NCBI GenBank assembly: GCA_014084085.1
Contig: NPFB01000005.1
Location: forward strand, 186,001-250,000
DNA length: 64,000 nucleotides
Direction of reading: 5' to 3'
From: Hondaea fermentalgiana
Lineage: Eukaryota; Sar; Bigyra; Thraustochytrida; Thraustochytriidae
In this document: in pieces, positions 26,240 to 37,114 of the stretch
Layout: every line of letters starts with the position of its first letter
Position numbering within the stretch: position 1 is the first letter of the stretch
The notes under the pieces: model-generated
What the model was told of the DNA's origin: nothing
The model's database searches: none
The model's input: only the letters and a program-made list of their open reading frames with translations
Program-made: the position numbers and the translations under genes

Positions 26240-27294
26240 CTTATGTGATTCCCAAGCAAGTAAGCAGGTTTCTGATTTTCAGTACATTTTTCTTCCTCGC
26301 AGTTTTTTTCAAAAGGAACCGGTCAACCTTTGCACGGAAGGAGTGAAGAAACGGTCGATGGTGGCGGCCATGAAGAGAGCCTTAAAGCAAGCATTGAACA
26401 GCCACAGGGATGATGACTTATGTGATTCGTAAGAGCGGTAGAAAAAAAATTGCTGCAACGCCTTGTTCTCTTCCGACTGCGTTTCTGACCCTCAAAATTT
26501 CTTTCTAAGAGCCAGACGACTTTTGCATGGAAAGAACAATCGTTGGTTACGGCCATTATGCCCTTGTAGTGAAGAAGCAGGTTGTCTTGGATAAGCTGTC
26601 TGTCTTCTTGAATAAAAAAGATGCTGCGTGCAGTCGTGCTTCTTTTGTGTTCTGCGCTTCGCCTAAAGCAAAATTTGCTTCTCATATATCACTTCCGTCT
26701 TGGTCTCGCAGTGTTCAACTCGAAGGTCAAGCAGTTCTTTTGCCGTTCGAGCAAACTTGTATCTTGCTGCGCGCTCAATTTATTTGACATAGTGAGAAGC
26801 ACCAAGTAGGTTCGTCACCACGAACTCTTTGCGGTCTCTTTCTTGTCGGCCAAGCATGGTCTCATGCGTGCCGCGAGCAGATTCACAAGGCTGCATAGAG
26901 AACTCGTCATGCGTGCCATGGTATCTTGCGATGAAAGCCTTGGGAATAAATAAAAATGAAAAATGAACTTCGTGTCCAAAGCTCAAAGCTTTCGTGGCGA
27001 GGCAGGGCAGCGCGTGCGAGGTCGGGCCGGCAGGGCAGGCGGGCCAGCGTGCGCAGCGCGCGCAGCGGGGCAGAGCGTGACGTGGCCAAGGGCGCTTCCG
27101 CTGCTCTCGCAAAGCCGCGGAGCGTGGCGAGTGTCTCCTCCGGCGCTGACGTTGAGATCGATTCAGCCTCCAAGGCGAGGCTCGGCCGCGGGCGAGCAAA
27201 CCGTCTCGAGCACGCGAGCGCGGGCGAGGGGAGCGTGCGAGGCGAAGCAAATACGCGGAGGGGTGCGTAGAGCAGGTCGCTGGACGTGCACACA
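26240..27294. other. Spacer with degenerate ~180-bp duplication
   Basis: About 1 kb between two + strand genes. The word ACTTATGTGATTC occurs at about 26238 and again at about 26415, and further similar words follow at matching spacing, suggesting an old tandem duplication downstream of the phosphatase. The last ~300 bp are GC-rich and presumably the LSm4 promoter. No gene is supported. Confidence 0.45.
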
Positions 27295-27807
27295 ATGCTT
27301 CCACTGACGCTGCTACGTGCGGCAGAGGGGAGCACTGTGATGATCGAGCTCAAGAACGGCGAGACGTACGCGGGCACGCTGGTGAACTGCGACAACTTTA
27401 TGAATATCAACCTGAAGGATGTGACGCTTACCTCTGCAGACGGGAGCTCATTTTTCAAGATTATGGAGTGCTACGTGCGCGGATCGACAATCAAGTATTT
27501 GCGCGTGGCGCCGGCGATGTTGGAGAAGGCTGATGAGCTGGATGCGAACTCGCGGCAGCATCGGTCGGGCCAGCGCGGCCGCGGAGGCCGCGGAGGACGT
27601 GGCGGCCGGGGTGGCTACAGCCGCGGCCCGAATGACAACAATGCTGGGCGAGGATCAGGCGATCGCGGACGCGGGCGTGGCGGAGGCAGTCGCCGCGGAG
27701 GTCGAGGAGGTGGTGGTGGCGACCGTGGTGGCCGCGGCGGTCGCGGTGGCCGTGGTGGCCGTGGCGGCTCCAGTACTCGCGGCTCTGGAAGGGAAAGTCA
27801 CTCGTAG
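27295..27807 (+). CDS. LSM4: U6 snRNA-associated Sm-like protein LSm4
   Basis: 170 residues from ATG 27295 (an upstream in-frame GTG was ignored). Sm1 motif: LLRAAEGSTVMIELKNGETY...GTLVNCDNFMNINLKDV. Sm2 motif: ECYVRGSTIKYLRV. Together they form the Sm fold. The C-terminal ~80 residues are an RGG/RG-rich tail, characteristic of LSm4 and a target for arginine methylation. LSm4 belongs to the LSm1-7 ring (cytoplasmic mRNA decapping and P-bodies) and the LSm2-8 ring (U6 snRNA, splicing). Length and the RG tail match the family. Assignment is confident. Confidence 0.95.
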   Translation: MLPLTLLRAAEGSTVMIELKNGETYAGTLVNCDNFMNINLKDVTLTSADGSSFFKIMECYVRGSTIKYLRVAPAMLEKADELDANSRQHRSGQRGRGGRGGRGGRGGYSRGPNDNNAGRGSGDRGRGRGGGSRRGGRGGGGGDRGGRGGRGGRGGRGGSSTRGSGRESHS

Positions 27808-28400
27808 AATGTGGTTTATTTGCCTGCCCGGATTCATAGCAATTTTTTCCTGTATTTCTGATTAACTTGTCACTTGAGGATTTCTCTCGCACTGATGGTG
27901 AATCGCGATGAGAATATGCTCCAAAAAAGGAGCAAGAAAAGCAAACACCTTGCAACAACCTTTGTCTTGCCTGCTTTGTGATATCTGGGCAGCTCAGTGT
28001 GCTTGATTGATTGCTTTTCTGAATCACCAAGCTATCTGGATCGCCTTTCTGCATCACCAAGCTATCTTGATCTTGCAGTTGTAGAAAGACAAGAATGAAG
28101 CTTGGCACTTTTTTGCGTGCGTCCCAGCGTTCCAGTCTTTGCGTCCCAGCGTTCCAGTCTCTCCTGGAATTTTCCATGTTCTTAGTTAAACGCTTACTTC
28201 CACTCGTTCGCACGAGCAAACTCGGTGCTCATCCCGTGTCGAGCGCAAGAAAAGCAAGCCAGTGCCATGACAAGCCCGTGTTATGATAGGCCGGTGCTAT
28301 GACAAGCCAGCGTAAGTCATTTAGCGAGAGTGCCCGGCTGTACAGCAGGCGAATTTGTAGCTCACTCGTCCCTGACAGGCTCGGTTTCACAGCCGTATCT
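27808..28400. other. Convergent spacer with three short tandem duplications
   Basis: Lies between LSm4 (+) and the BLOC-1-like gene (-). It contains a duplicated AATCACCAAGCTATCT-type unit (about 28020-28075), a 22-bp unit repeated twice (28119-28160) and a GTGCTATGACAAGCC-type unit in three degenerate copies (28258-28312). No ORF of interest. Confidence 0.55.
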
Positions 28401-29018
28401 TCACGATGCCGATGCCGATGCCGATGCCGATGCCGATGATGACGATGATGCCTTTGCTTTGTGCAAAAGATCAAGGGGGCGATTGATTTCTGTCCAAGGA
28501 AGCAGGGAGTTGCTATCCTCGAGTGCGCCTGATGTTGGAGGAGACGGAGTTGACGCTCGTCTCCAGGGCGGTGCCGCTGCAAAGCGTTCAAACCAAGCCT
28601 GAGGTGAAGGCGCGGGGAGGCTTGTACTTTGAATTTGTGAGATTCCGGCTTTGCGCTCGGCTGCAAGGACATGACGCTCGACCTCGTCAAGCGAGGCATC
28701 GACATCATCGACGAAGGCTTCTGCCGTACGCACGTCTTCATAGAGACGCTCGAGCTCGTGCACCGGGCCTGCGGCAATACGCTTCACAATCTCCCTCGCA
28801 GCGATGATGCGTGCGTTCTGCACCTCGAGCCCCTGCGCAGACTGCGTCAAGGCCGCCTCCAAGACGTCGAGCGCCGCGTTGGCGTCCTGCAGCGGCGCCT
28901 CGAGCGTGTCGTCGGCAAGCGCTCGCCAGACGGCGGACGCGAGTCGTCCAAGGTCTTGGCGCGCTGCGGCGTCCATCTCTGCAGCGTGGCTCGCGCGGGC
29001 TCCCTCCGCACGCTCCAT
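28401..29018 (-). CDS. BLOC-1 subunit 4 (cappuccino)-like coiled-coil protein
   Basis: 205 residues from ATG 29018; the frame upstream opens with GTG inside a 15-bp repeat. Residues ~10-130 are helical and coiled coil. The segment ELERLYEDVRTAEAFVDDVDASLDEVERHVLAAERKAG resembles the C-terminal helix of BLOC1S4 (…LEAFV…V…LE..VLQAER). BLOC-1 and the related BORC complexes act on endosome-lysosome membranes in cargo sorting and organelle biogenesis. The last ~25 residues are Ser and Ser-Ala repeats encoded by a CGATGC hexamer microsatellite that runs to the stop codon, so the C-terminus is set by repeat length. Alternatives are another BLOC-1/BORC subunit or an unrelated coiled coil. Moderate confidence. 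Confidence 0.5.
   Translation of the reverse strand: MERAEGARASHAAEMDAAARQDLGRLASAVWRALADDTLEAPLQDANAALDVLEAALTQSAQGLEVQNARIIAAREIVKRIAAGPVHELERLYEDVRTAEAFVDDVDASLDEVERHVLAAERKAGISQIQSTSLPAPSPQAWFERFAAAPPWRRASTPSPPTSGALEDSNSLLPWTEINRPLDLLHKAKASSSSSASASASASAS
28405..28440 (+). repeat. CGATGC hexamer array inside a coding C-terminus
   Basis: GATGCC/CGATGC units, about five copies, encoding Ser-Ala repeats on the minus strand. Confidence 0.85.
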
Positions 29019-29512
29019 GGCAGCGCGCGTTTCGCGTTTGCTGCTCGCTCGTGCGTTCCCGTGTCGAGCACTCGGTGCCCGCGTGTAGCAGTGGGCCGCC
29101 ACCAGCTTGAGCAGCACCAGCTTGAGCAGCACCAGCTTGAGCAGCCGCAGCTTGAGCAGCAGCTTTTGCGAGCTTTTGCCGACTTTTGCGGCAACAACGA
29201 CAACTTAACTGAGCAGCACCTTGAGCAGCAGCACCTTGAGCAGTAGCACCTTGAGCAGCAGCTGTTGCGAGCTTTTGCCGTCGGCTTTTCGAGGCTTTTG
29301 CAGCTTTTGCGGCAACAACGACAACGTCACTGAGCACCGCGAGAGCGGCAGCAGTAACGCTTTCGAGGCCGCGCAGGACGGTCGCGGCGGGGACCGCGAG
29401 AGCGGCAGCGCCGCGCGGAGAGGGTGCGAGGCGGGGCGGGCGGGCGTGCGCGCGGGTGCGTGCGTGCGCGCGTGCGCGCGTGCAGCGGCAGCGGGAGCGG
29501 AGCAGGAGGAGG
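29019..29512. promoter_or_regulatory. Divergent promoter region with ~118-bp tandem duplication
   Basis: Spacer between the BLOC-1-like (-) and TPR (+) genes. Two copies of a compound unit lie at about 29100-29214 and 29215-29335. Each consists of 3-4 copies of a 15-mer around CTTGAGCAGCAC, followed by GCGAGCTTTTGCCG-like and GCGGCAACAACGACAAC words. Confidence 0.6.
29100..29335 (+). repeat. Nested minisatellite: two ~118-bp compound repeats
   Basis: Copy 1 ends and copy 2 ends with the same GGCAACAACGACAAC word followed by ACTGAGCA; each begins with 15-mer CTTGAGCAGCAC-type repeats. Confidence 0.85.
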
Positions 29513-30415
29513 ATGGCGGGTTCTGGCATGCCGAGCGACCTGCTGGCCACGGCGCTGCAGCAGGGCGCGGCGGGCGCGCGCGAGGGCGAGAGACTCGTGT
29601 CGGAGGCGGAGCACCGCGCGCACGAGGTGCGTGCCGCGAGGATGCGCAGCGCCGAGGAAAAGGAAATGCAGCAGGGTGGCGCGGAAGAGGTGGTGGCGCG
29701 GGAGGCGTCGCAGCAGGGCGTCGCGACGAGGAGACCCCGCGGGGACTGGGCGGAGACGTACGCGATGTGGAGCGACTGGCACGCGGAAGAGGCGTACCAG
29801 GAAAAGGTCGCGATGGAGGAGAAACGACTGGCGGCCTCGGCGCAGCGAGCGCAAATTGCAGGGTGCAATCATGATCACTCGGCGGAGCGCGAGCTCATGG
29901 AGAAATCGACGCGGGTAAAGCTCGACGAGTGCCGCGTCTTTCGCGAGGAAGGCAATGCATGGTTCGAAGAGGGACAATACTTTCGCGCGAGCGAAAAGTA
30001 CCGGCGCGTGACGATCTGGTTAGACTACACGTTTCCGGACACGGACGAGGAGCTCAAGGAGATGCAAGAGGTTCATCTTCCGGCACTGGTGAACCTAGCG
30101 GTGTGTTTCCTCAAGCTGGGAGACGCTGCGCAGGCTATGGAGCTGGCGCGTCGAGCGCTGGACATGGACCCGGACAATCTCAAAGCGCTTTACTGTCGAG
30201 CCAAGGCAAATCGTCTGGAGGACAAGTTTGAGGAGGCCTCGGTGTATTTAAAGCGAGCTTTGGCCTTGGACTCTGAGAATTTCGAGCTTCGCAAGGAGGC
30301 TGCACTGCTGCGCAACAAGGCTTCGCGGTATCGCGAGGATAGCAAGCTACGAGCGCAGGCGATGTTTCGGGGCGCGGGCAACGCAGAGCGCGCTCAATTG
30401 TTGCGTATCGGATAA
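29513..30415 (+). CDS. TPR co-chaperone-like protein
   Basis: 300 residues from ATG 29513. The first ~130 residues are helical and charged, with DWAETYAMWSDWHAEEAY. Residues ~145-265 form three tetratricopeptide repeats: FREEGNAWFEEGQYFRASEKYRR, then ALVNLAVCFLKLGDAAQAMELARRALDMDPDN, and KALYCRAKANRLEDKFEEASVYLKRALALDSEN. The GN, N, and K-ALYCRAKA positions correspond to the carboxylate clamp that grips the C-terminal EEVD of Hsp90/Hsp70. It resembles the TPR half of TTC9 or FKBP-type immunophilins but carries no prolyl-isomerase domain. Probably a cytosolic chaperone partner. The domain is confident; client and exact family are not. Confidence 0.8.
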   Translation: MAGSGMPSDLLATALQQGAAGAREGERLVSEAEHRAHEVRAARMRSAEEKEMQQGGAEEVVAREASQQGVATRRPRGDWAETYAMWSDWHAEEAYQEKVAMEEKRLAASAQRAQIAGCNHDHSAERELMEKSTRVKLDECRVFREEGNAWFEEGQYFRASEKYRRVTIWLDYTFPDTDEELKEMQEVHLPALVNLAVCFLKLGDAAQAMELARRALDMDPDNLKALYCRAKANRLEDKFEEASVYLKRALALDSENFELRKEAALLRNKASRYREDSKLRAQAMFRGAGNAERAQLLRIG

Positions 30416-31037
30416 ATTAGTAGCTCGAGCTCAGAAAGCAGAAGAATCGCAGGTGGAATTTTTTTTGTTTTGTTTTTTTCCGCACTACCATTTCGTTGAT
30501 GATGATCGAGGCCATCACAGTGCAGACAAGCAAGACGATTGTTTGCATTTCACTGTTGACTGAAATGGATAAGAGTCGGCCCATGGCGACTCGTGACGCT
30601 GCCTTGGCAAACCAAAGGATAAGCGCATGAACGAATGAATAACGAAGAAAAGGTGCTGCTTGGCCTTGTGACTGACACGATAATTGAAAAGAAAAAGGTA
30701 AAAATTAATGTGTCGGCTTGTTTTGCATCGGAGAATTCGTGGGACACGCTTTTCGAGAAGAGAATTTTTCTTTCACTTTGGGCGAAAGCGATTGATGGTC
30801 ATTCACACTTTGCGGAGGAGAAGCACGGCGCTTTTCATGAACCGGGACATTTAGCTTTAAGAAATTGCTGTTGTTCTTGATATTGGAGGGGAGGGGGGAA
30901 AGTAGGCGAATCTAAACATGTGGCGCGCGCGCGAGGGGAGAGATTGTTCGACACAAGATTAGAGCGAACGAAGGAAAGGCTCGGAACGAAAAAAGAGTGC
31001 TCAAAAATTAAATGTGTGTACTTGTCGCTGCTATGAA
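30416..31037. other. Convergent intergenic spacer
   Basis: 620 bp between converging genes; AT-richer than the surroundings with T and A runs. Nothing else is recognised. Confidence 0.5.
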
Positions 31038-32273
31038 TTAGTAGCATCGAAGAAAAAGAGCAGCACTCGCGAGGGCCGCGAGAGCTTCTGCACTTTGTTT
31101 CTGGTTGCCTCCCTTGCTGGCTTCCAGAGTCTTTGCGAGGATCTCGGTTGGGTTCATGGGTTGTTCCGATTTCTGTCGTTTGGCTTGTTGCTGCATTGTT
31201 GAAGCGGCAAGGCTTTGAAGAAACGCGGTACTGTCTGGGGTGCTCCCGGTCTTTTGCAAGTTGGAGGGGGACTGCTGTTGTTGCTGCTGAAGGAGCTGCT
31301 GCTGCTCCTGAAGCCGCTTGCGGAGCTGTTCGAGCTGTTGAATGGAAATGTCTGGTTGAGATTGCTGTTCTTGTTGTTGTTGTTGCATTTGTAGCTGTTG
31401 TTGATGCCGCTGGAGCTGTTGCAAAAGTTGCTGCTGGATCTGTTGCTGGAGCTGCTGATGTTGCTGTTGTTGTTGGTGGTGATGTTGTTGCGCCTGCATG
31501 GAAGCGATGGCGCGGAGCTGCTCGGGGGTAAACATCATGTGAGCACCATTGCCAAAAGGAGTGAGCGTGGGCGACGACTGAGAGGGAACGGTTTTCAATG
31601 CCTCGTCCTTGATAGCGAATTCAGGGCGGCTACCATAACGCCGAGCGTCGAGACCCCGACGCTGGGCCTGGGTAGAGACCCACTTTTTGAAGGGCGAGGG
31701 ATCCTCTTCGTCGTTTGAAGGGGAGCCAACCGAGCCGTGGGGCCGCTTGCGGTTATTCTTGCGCTTCTTTGCAGTGTTGTTGTTGTTGTTATTATTATTG
31801 TTGTTGTTGGCATTTGCCTTGTTGCGCGCGGCGGCTTTTGCCTTGAGACGGATTTTGTTGGAGGAAAGGCGGTGTGACTGAAGAGCGATGCGGCGAACGT
31901 GTTCGTGGAAGGGGTTCGGCATGACGGGAAGGCCCACCTTCCGCTTTGCCAGGACCTCGCGAATTCGCTTGATGATGTTTTGAGGGACGCCGACGCACTC
32001 GAGCTGGGTATTTGACGCCTGGTCGAGGTGGGCGCTGCCATAAAAGCCACAATTCGAGAGCTGTCCGGCGATCATAAGAAGGCGGGTCTTTTCACTTTCA
32101 GCATGTACGGCGAGCATTTCCTCTGAGATGGCCGATCCGTGTTTGAGCAGCATGTCCGCGCGCTCGAGCTGGAAAGCTTTGACGAGGACATCGAGACAGG
32201 TAGTGAGGGACTGTTTTGCGTTAGGGGCACGCAGCGACTCCGCCGTGCCAAGGATAAGATCCGAGGAGCTCAT
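31038..32273 (-). CDS. Poly-Asn/poly-Gln protein, probably nuclear
   Basis: 411 residues from ATG 32273; the extension upstream opens with GTG. The N-terminal ~130 residues are globular and helical (SSSDLILGTAESLRAPNAKQSLTTCLDVLVKAF...GVPQNIIKRIREVLAKRK), without a domain I can name. A basic segment follows with a run of eleven Asn, then KKRKNNRKR, a strong nuclear signal. The centre (~245-330) is Gln/His-rich with long Gln-Leu-Gln coiled-coil-like stretches (CTG/TTG repeats at 31260-31490 on the + strand). The C-terminus is Ala-rich helix. PolyN/polyQ composition is typical of prion-like transcriptional co-regulators or RNP-granule proteins. Function is unassigned. Confidence 0.7.
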   Translation of the reverse strand: MSSSDLILGTAESLRAPNAKQSLTTCLDVLVKAFQLERADMLLKHGSAISEEMLAVHAESEKTRLLMIAGQLSNCGFYGSAHLDQASNTQLECVGVPQNIIKRIREVLAKRKVGLPVMPNPFHEHVRRIALQSHRLSSNKIRLKAKAAARNKANANNNNNNNNNNNTAKKRKNNRKRPHGSVGSPSNDEEDPSPFKKWVSTQAQRRGLDARRYGSRPEFAIKDEALKTVPSQSSPTLTPFGNGAHMMFTPEQLRAIASMQAQQHHHQQQQQHQQLQQQIQQQLLQQLQRHQQQLQMQQQQQEQQSQPDISIQQLEQLRKRLQEQQQLLQQQQQQSPSNLQKTGSTPDSTAFLQSLAASTMQQQAKRQKSEQPMNPTEILAKTLEASKGGNQKQSAEALAALASAALFLRCY

Positions 32274-32952
32274 CGTGTGTTCAACGCAAAGACAAGACAG
32301 GGCGCTGGAGATCTGCTCGGCGCCGATCAATCTCCTCTTTTTTTTTTCCTTCCCCACTCCTGCACGTCGGACGCTGCGAGAGCTCTCGGGTGCGGACGAT
32401 GGACTTTCGCGCTCGCGTTCACCTTGCGCGCGCGTCGCGGCAGCAGCAGCAGCAGCAGTCGCAGTGGCCTGCGAGCGTGGTCCTGCGCGTGATCGATGGA
32501 CTCAAGAAGAAGACGGGCAGCTCCGAGGGTTAAATTCACTCGCCGCGCCCAGGCTGGAGCACCTGTGAAAGGCCGCGCCTCGCGCCTGTGGGTCTGAATG
32601 GATTCGCAGCGACTCCTCGCGGCCTGGCTGCCTGGCCGCCTGGCTGCCTGCTCGTCCGCGCGCGTCTGCTGCCGGCCTTCGTGCCTTCGTGCCTGCCTGC
32701 GCGCGTTTCGTCCGCGCGGGGCGGAGAGAGAGAGAGCGAAGAGGCGGAGGGGCGGAGCGAGGAGATGAGACGCCAGCGAAGCGACGAGAGCGACACAGCG
32801 AGGCTCCGCGATTCGGGTTTGTTTTTCCAGTCGGTCTGCCCTTCTTTCTTTCTTTCTTTCTTTCTTCTCGACTTTTCTGTTTCAACCTCTCTCTCTATAT
32901 ATACATCTTTCTTTCCCACACACACTAACTTCTCTATCTCTCAGACTTCCAA

Positions 32953-32964
32953 CCCCCCCCCCCC
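32953..32964 (+). repeat. C12 homopolymer
   Basis: Twelve consecutive C within a long pyrimidine-rich stretch. Confidence 0.9.
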
Positions 32965-35574
32965 TAGCTCTCGTCTTTTCTTCTTTTCGTCTCGATTCGT
33001 TTTCAATCGGCCACCACTGGGGGAAAATTGGAGAGTTCCGATTCGCACCACTGGGCCACTGCTCACTTAACTCTTCCTCTTCCCTTTCTCCCTTTTTCCT
33101 TCTCCTCCTCCCCTCAGGTCAAGGACACTTTCATTAAGTCTCCTAAATCGCCATCGGTCGGTTGCACACTCCCTCTCAAGGACGCAAAATTCTAGTCTTT
33201 TTCCTTCTTTTGTAAAATGAAAAGAAGAAAAAGAAACCATAGAAAATGAAAAGATAGATTTGTTAGTAGATAAAACCTCTAACACCAAGCTTCCAGCATA
33301 GGTGTAGGCTTCCACAATACGCGTTCCTTGACCGCCCTCGGCCGGGCCGCCGAGGAGAGCAGCTAAAGCAGAGTGAGGCGCATTAGGAGAATGGTGAGTG
33401 AATTAATTCCCGCAGCGCTCCTTTCGAGGAAAAGACCGTCGTGCGGGTTTGCCTCTTCCATGGCAGGCCGATGGCTGGTGGTGGCTGGTCTCCCTCCCGC
33501 CCGTGGCGCGAATCGCCGTCAGGGGAGGCAGAGGAGGAAGTGAAGGGGAGCAAGAAGGGTTGGAACAAATTGCAAGTATAGGCCTCGACTCACTGTCAAC
33601 TCACTCACGCTCACTCGCTCGCCTGGTCGCTCATGCACACGGGCACCACGTGGGGCAATGCGTGACTGGCCTCTTTCTCGGTCGAGTCACACGCCGCGCC
33701 GCCTTGGCTAACCGCGCACAGCGCACAGTACCGCATCCCCCTGCGTTAGACGGCGGAGCAAAGAGAGGTAGTCTGGGGTCGGTTGGCGACATGTAACGGA
33801 GTCTAGCTGGCTGGCAACGAAGCGTCCATGCAACTCAACATGCGTTCATCCATCCTGCCATGGCCCGTTCAGCAGAATTCAGCAGCTAGCTTGTCAACGC
33901 GAGGCATGCGCACAAAGGACTTGAGACGCCGCACGTGCGATGGGCCATCGCTTCGAAGCCTGCCCCGCCGGAGCTGCAGCACTGGCCGCTGCCGTTGGCG
34001 CCGCACCGTCGGGTAATTACCGCCACTCTAAAAGCCAAAGAAAGGCCAATCATTTTGACAGCGCAAAGCAGAGTAGCACAGCATAGCACGGAGCAGCGCG
34101 GAGATTTTCTCCTGGCGGGTCGGCACGGTCGGCGGCAGACGGCCAGCGTGGCGTCTGTCTGGCGAGAGTGGCTACTGTCAACTGTCTTCCTGCTGCTGCT
34201 GCTGCAGCTGCTGGATTATAAGGGCGAGCGAGGGAGCGCTTTGGTGCACCTACATTCGTAAGAGCGACTGGGAAATCGACCACCTCGAGCAAGGGCCTGG
34301 AGAGGCGTTTCTGCACAAAGTCCGTGAGGTAGATCAAGCACGGAAAGCCGCACTGCCGCGCCAACCGACCAACCAAGGGCAAGTTCTTTGCTTTCTGTCT
34401 CACTTGCATTGGTTGCTCTGATTGAGCCGTCCAAAGTGGTTGCTGTCTTGAGGCATCTAGCGGTGCACGCTGCAGCATGGACTGGCGCAGTGCAGCAACG
34501 CACACTTAGCCTGCATGGATGCCTGCCTGCCTGTCTGCGCTTATCAACACCCGCCATGTGCCAGCCAGCTCGACGCAACCGACACAAGCTTTTCAATTTA
34601 CTTGGAAATAATTCCGCCAGGCAGAGCTGGCCATGGTGGCTGGCTGGCTGGAAATGCCCAGTGGTCAGTCGCTTGTTGATCGGCGCTTCGTCGGTTTCTC
34701 CGCCCAGTGGCCTGGCAGGTGCCAATGCGCGCACAAAGCTTTCCGGCCACTGGCCGCAGCCGCTAGGGAACGAACAGCAGAGTCCAGCGCGGGGTCCCCG
34801 CCTCCACGTGCGTGGCGGGTGGCCGCAGCCGGTGAATTCACTCCGCAAGCAAACAAACTCTCCCGTGAAAGGAAAAAGAGAAATTAATGGTTTGTACTCA
34901 GACGCCTGCCTTCTGTCCCTCCGAGCGGAACTTTCCCGGAAGTGGTGAGGCGCGCCTGCCCAACTCGCCGCGCGATTGGCCCGGCCTCTCCTCGCTCGGC
35001 CTCTTCACGTTAGTGGTGGCTGGCCAGCGAAAGCGACCCGCCTGGCCGGCGCTAGCCATGGCCACTGCTGCCGGCTTCTCGCGCTCGCAGCTAGCTGCAG
35101 CTGGCTGCAGCTACCAGCAGGGCAGACCGCGAGGTGTCTCGATTCTCCTCGGCTCGGGGGAAAAGCAGTTGACCCCCTTCAACGACAAATTAACTAGCAC
35201 CTAAAGAAGGAGGAGAGCGCGCGTAGGTACTCGTGAAAATTACTTCCTTCCTCAAGCAACCGACGAAAGAGTAAAAGAAAAGAAAAGTAAAAAGAAAGTA
35301 AGAGAAAAATCACTAGTAGCAGTGGAGAGGAGCAAGTTGGAGACGTGAAAGACAAGAAAGGAGGAGGCTACACGCTATGGCAGCGGCACTCTTTCGGCAG
35401 TGCGGGACAGAGGGGAGTGAGATGAGGGGGAGGGAGAGCGGCCAGTACGTGCGGTATAGTGGCAACCTTCGCTAGAGCAGAGTCCTTGTTCGCAGAAGCC
35501 TGGAAGCTGGCTGGCTGGCTTGCTGCCACTCGCACTGTCGCTGGCGGTCAGCAGCCAGCTCCAGGCGCCGGCCG

Positions 35575-35612
35575 TCTGTCTGTCTGTATGTCTGTCTGTC
35601 TGTATGTCTGTC
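35575..35612 (+). repeat. GTCT tetranucleotide array
   Basis: GTCT units with two GTAT interruptions. Confidence 0.85.
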
Positions 35613-37064
35613 AGTCACGGCGACATCGCTTCCGTCCCCAGCCACCATAGCCACGCGCGGCGGCCGGCGCGCAATGGTGGCCGGGAGAACGGAAGACTTT
35701 TCAGGCAAGGCGAGGAACGCAACTGCCACGTCGTCCGTCCGTGCGTCGATCAACCGAAGAGGCCACGAGACTTGACGTGACTTGGTTGAATAGCTGAGCG
35801 CGGGTGCCCCGGAAGCTCGCGTGGCGGTGTCTAGGCCCAGAGGCACCGACACCCGCCACTGCCGCTGCCTCCCCTCCAGCACGCGTGCCGTACTGGCCTG
35901 CTGGCCGGTCCGTGACTTTCTTGGCGCCGTCGCGAGCCATGCTCGTTTGGCGAGCGAGCCTTGGCCAGCAGCCAGGCAGCTGCAGCTGGCTGCAGCAGCA
36001 GCAGCAGCAGCTAGCTGCGATTCTTGAAGGGAGCGGCCGGACCGGTCCAATGCGGGCAGCAGGCGAAGAGGAAGCGGTCCCAGCCACCAGTGCCCACCTC
36101 CACTTCGTCTATCCCTTCTTTTTCCATCCCTTTTCCCTTCTTTTCCCCTTCTTCCCTTTTTTTTTTTTCCCTTCTTTCGACCAACGGACGGAGGGACGGA
36201 GGCAAGGAGTTTACCTTGAGAGTTACTTCCTCCTGTGGCACCCGTCCACGCCGCTGCCGCGCGGCCACGCCCTGCAGCGGCAGTGTCGGCTCGCTGGCTG
36301 GCGGGGTTGGCGTGGATTGGGTCGCGAGGGGCGGAGCGGCGCATTTAGGAGCGGTAGGTGGGAGGGATGGACACAGAGATGGCTGTGGCAAGTTGGCGTG
36401 CATGCGCCGTTGCGGATCGGTTGACGGCGGCACGGGTTGCGAAAGAGAGAAATAAAAAAGGAGAGACGCGGCCAAGTTCAACTCCGCCAGGCTTCCTCGG
36501 GAAGGTTTCCCATGCTGCAGTCGGAGCCTTGGCCCCAGCCAGGTGATTAGTCGGCGGTTCGCAAGGCGCGTGTGGCGCGTCAGGACTTGGCCAAAAATAT
36601 TGCCTCCCTCCTACCTGCGATCGCGGTCGGTCTTGCGAAGACCCCGCTTGACTCGAATAGCCTGCTTCAGCGTCTCGCAGCGGCTCGGAGTCAGGAAGAC
36701 GTGGGGGAGATCAGCGCAGAAACGGCTCCGCGGCGAGGCGAGAGAAGGCATCGCCACGCGGGTGGCCAACGCGAAAGAGAAGAGGCGATCAAGAGAGGAA
36801 TGAACGAAAGAAAGTAGAGAAGACCCGGAGAAGGAGAGATAGAAAAGAAGGAAAAGATGAGACGAAACGAGCATTATCGTCCGCCAATTATCGCGGCCTT
36901 GCTGCGCACGCAAGAAACCTGCGCCTAAACTACGCAAGTCTGCACTGCTGGCTGGTGGGCGCACGCAGACTGGCACAGTCTCCAGCCTTCACGCGCGACG
37001 CACGGCCGTAGCAGCGGCCCACAGGTCGGAGGCAGAGCATAGTCGACCTCATTAGGCCATTAAA

Positions 37065-37114
37065 CAATCAATCAGTCAATCAATGGCAATCAATTATTAA
37101 TCAATCAATCAATT

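Noticed and set aside
28738..29868. 376-residue minus-strand frame
   Set aside because: Antisense to the TPR gene and through the 15-mer repeat; no domain and an Arg/Ala-rich composition.
34388..34948. 186-residue ORF in the gene-free island
   Set aside because: No conserved pattern; Trp/Pro/Leu content reflects TGGCTGG and GGCCAG words.
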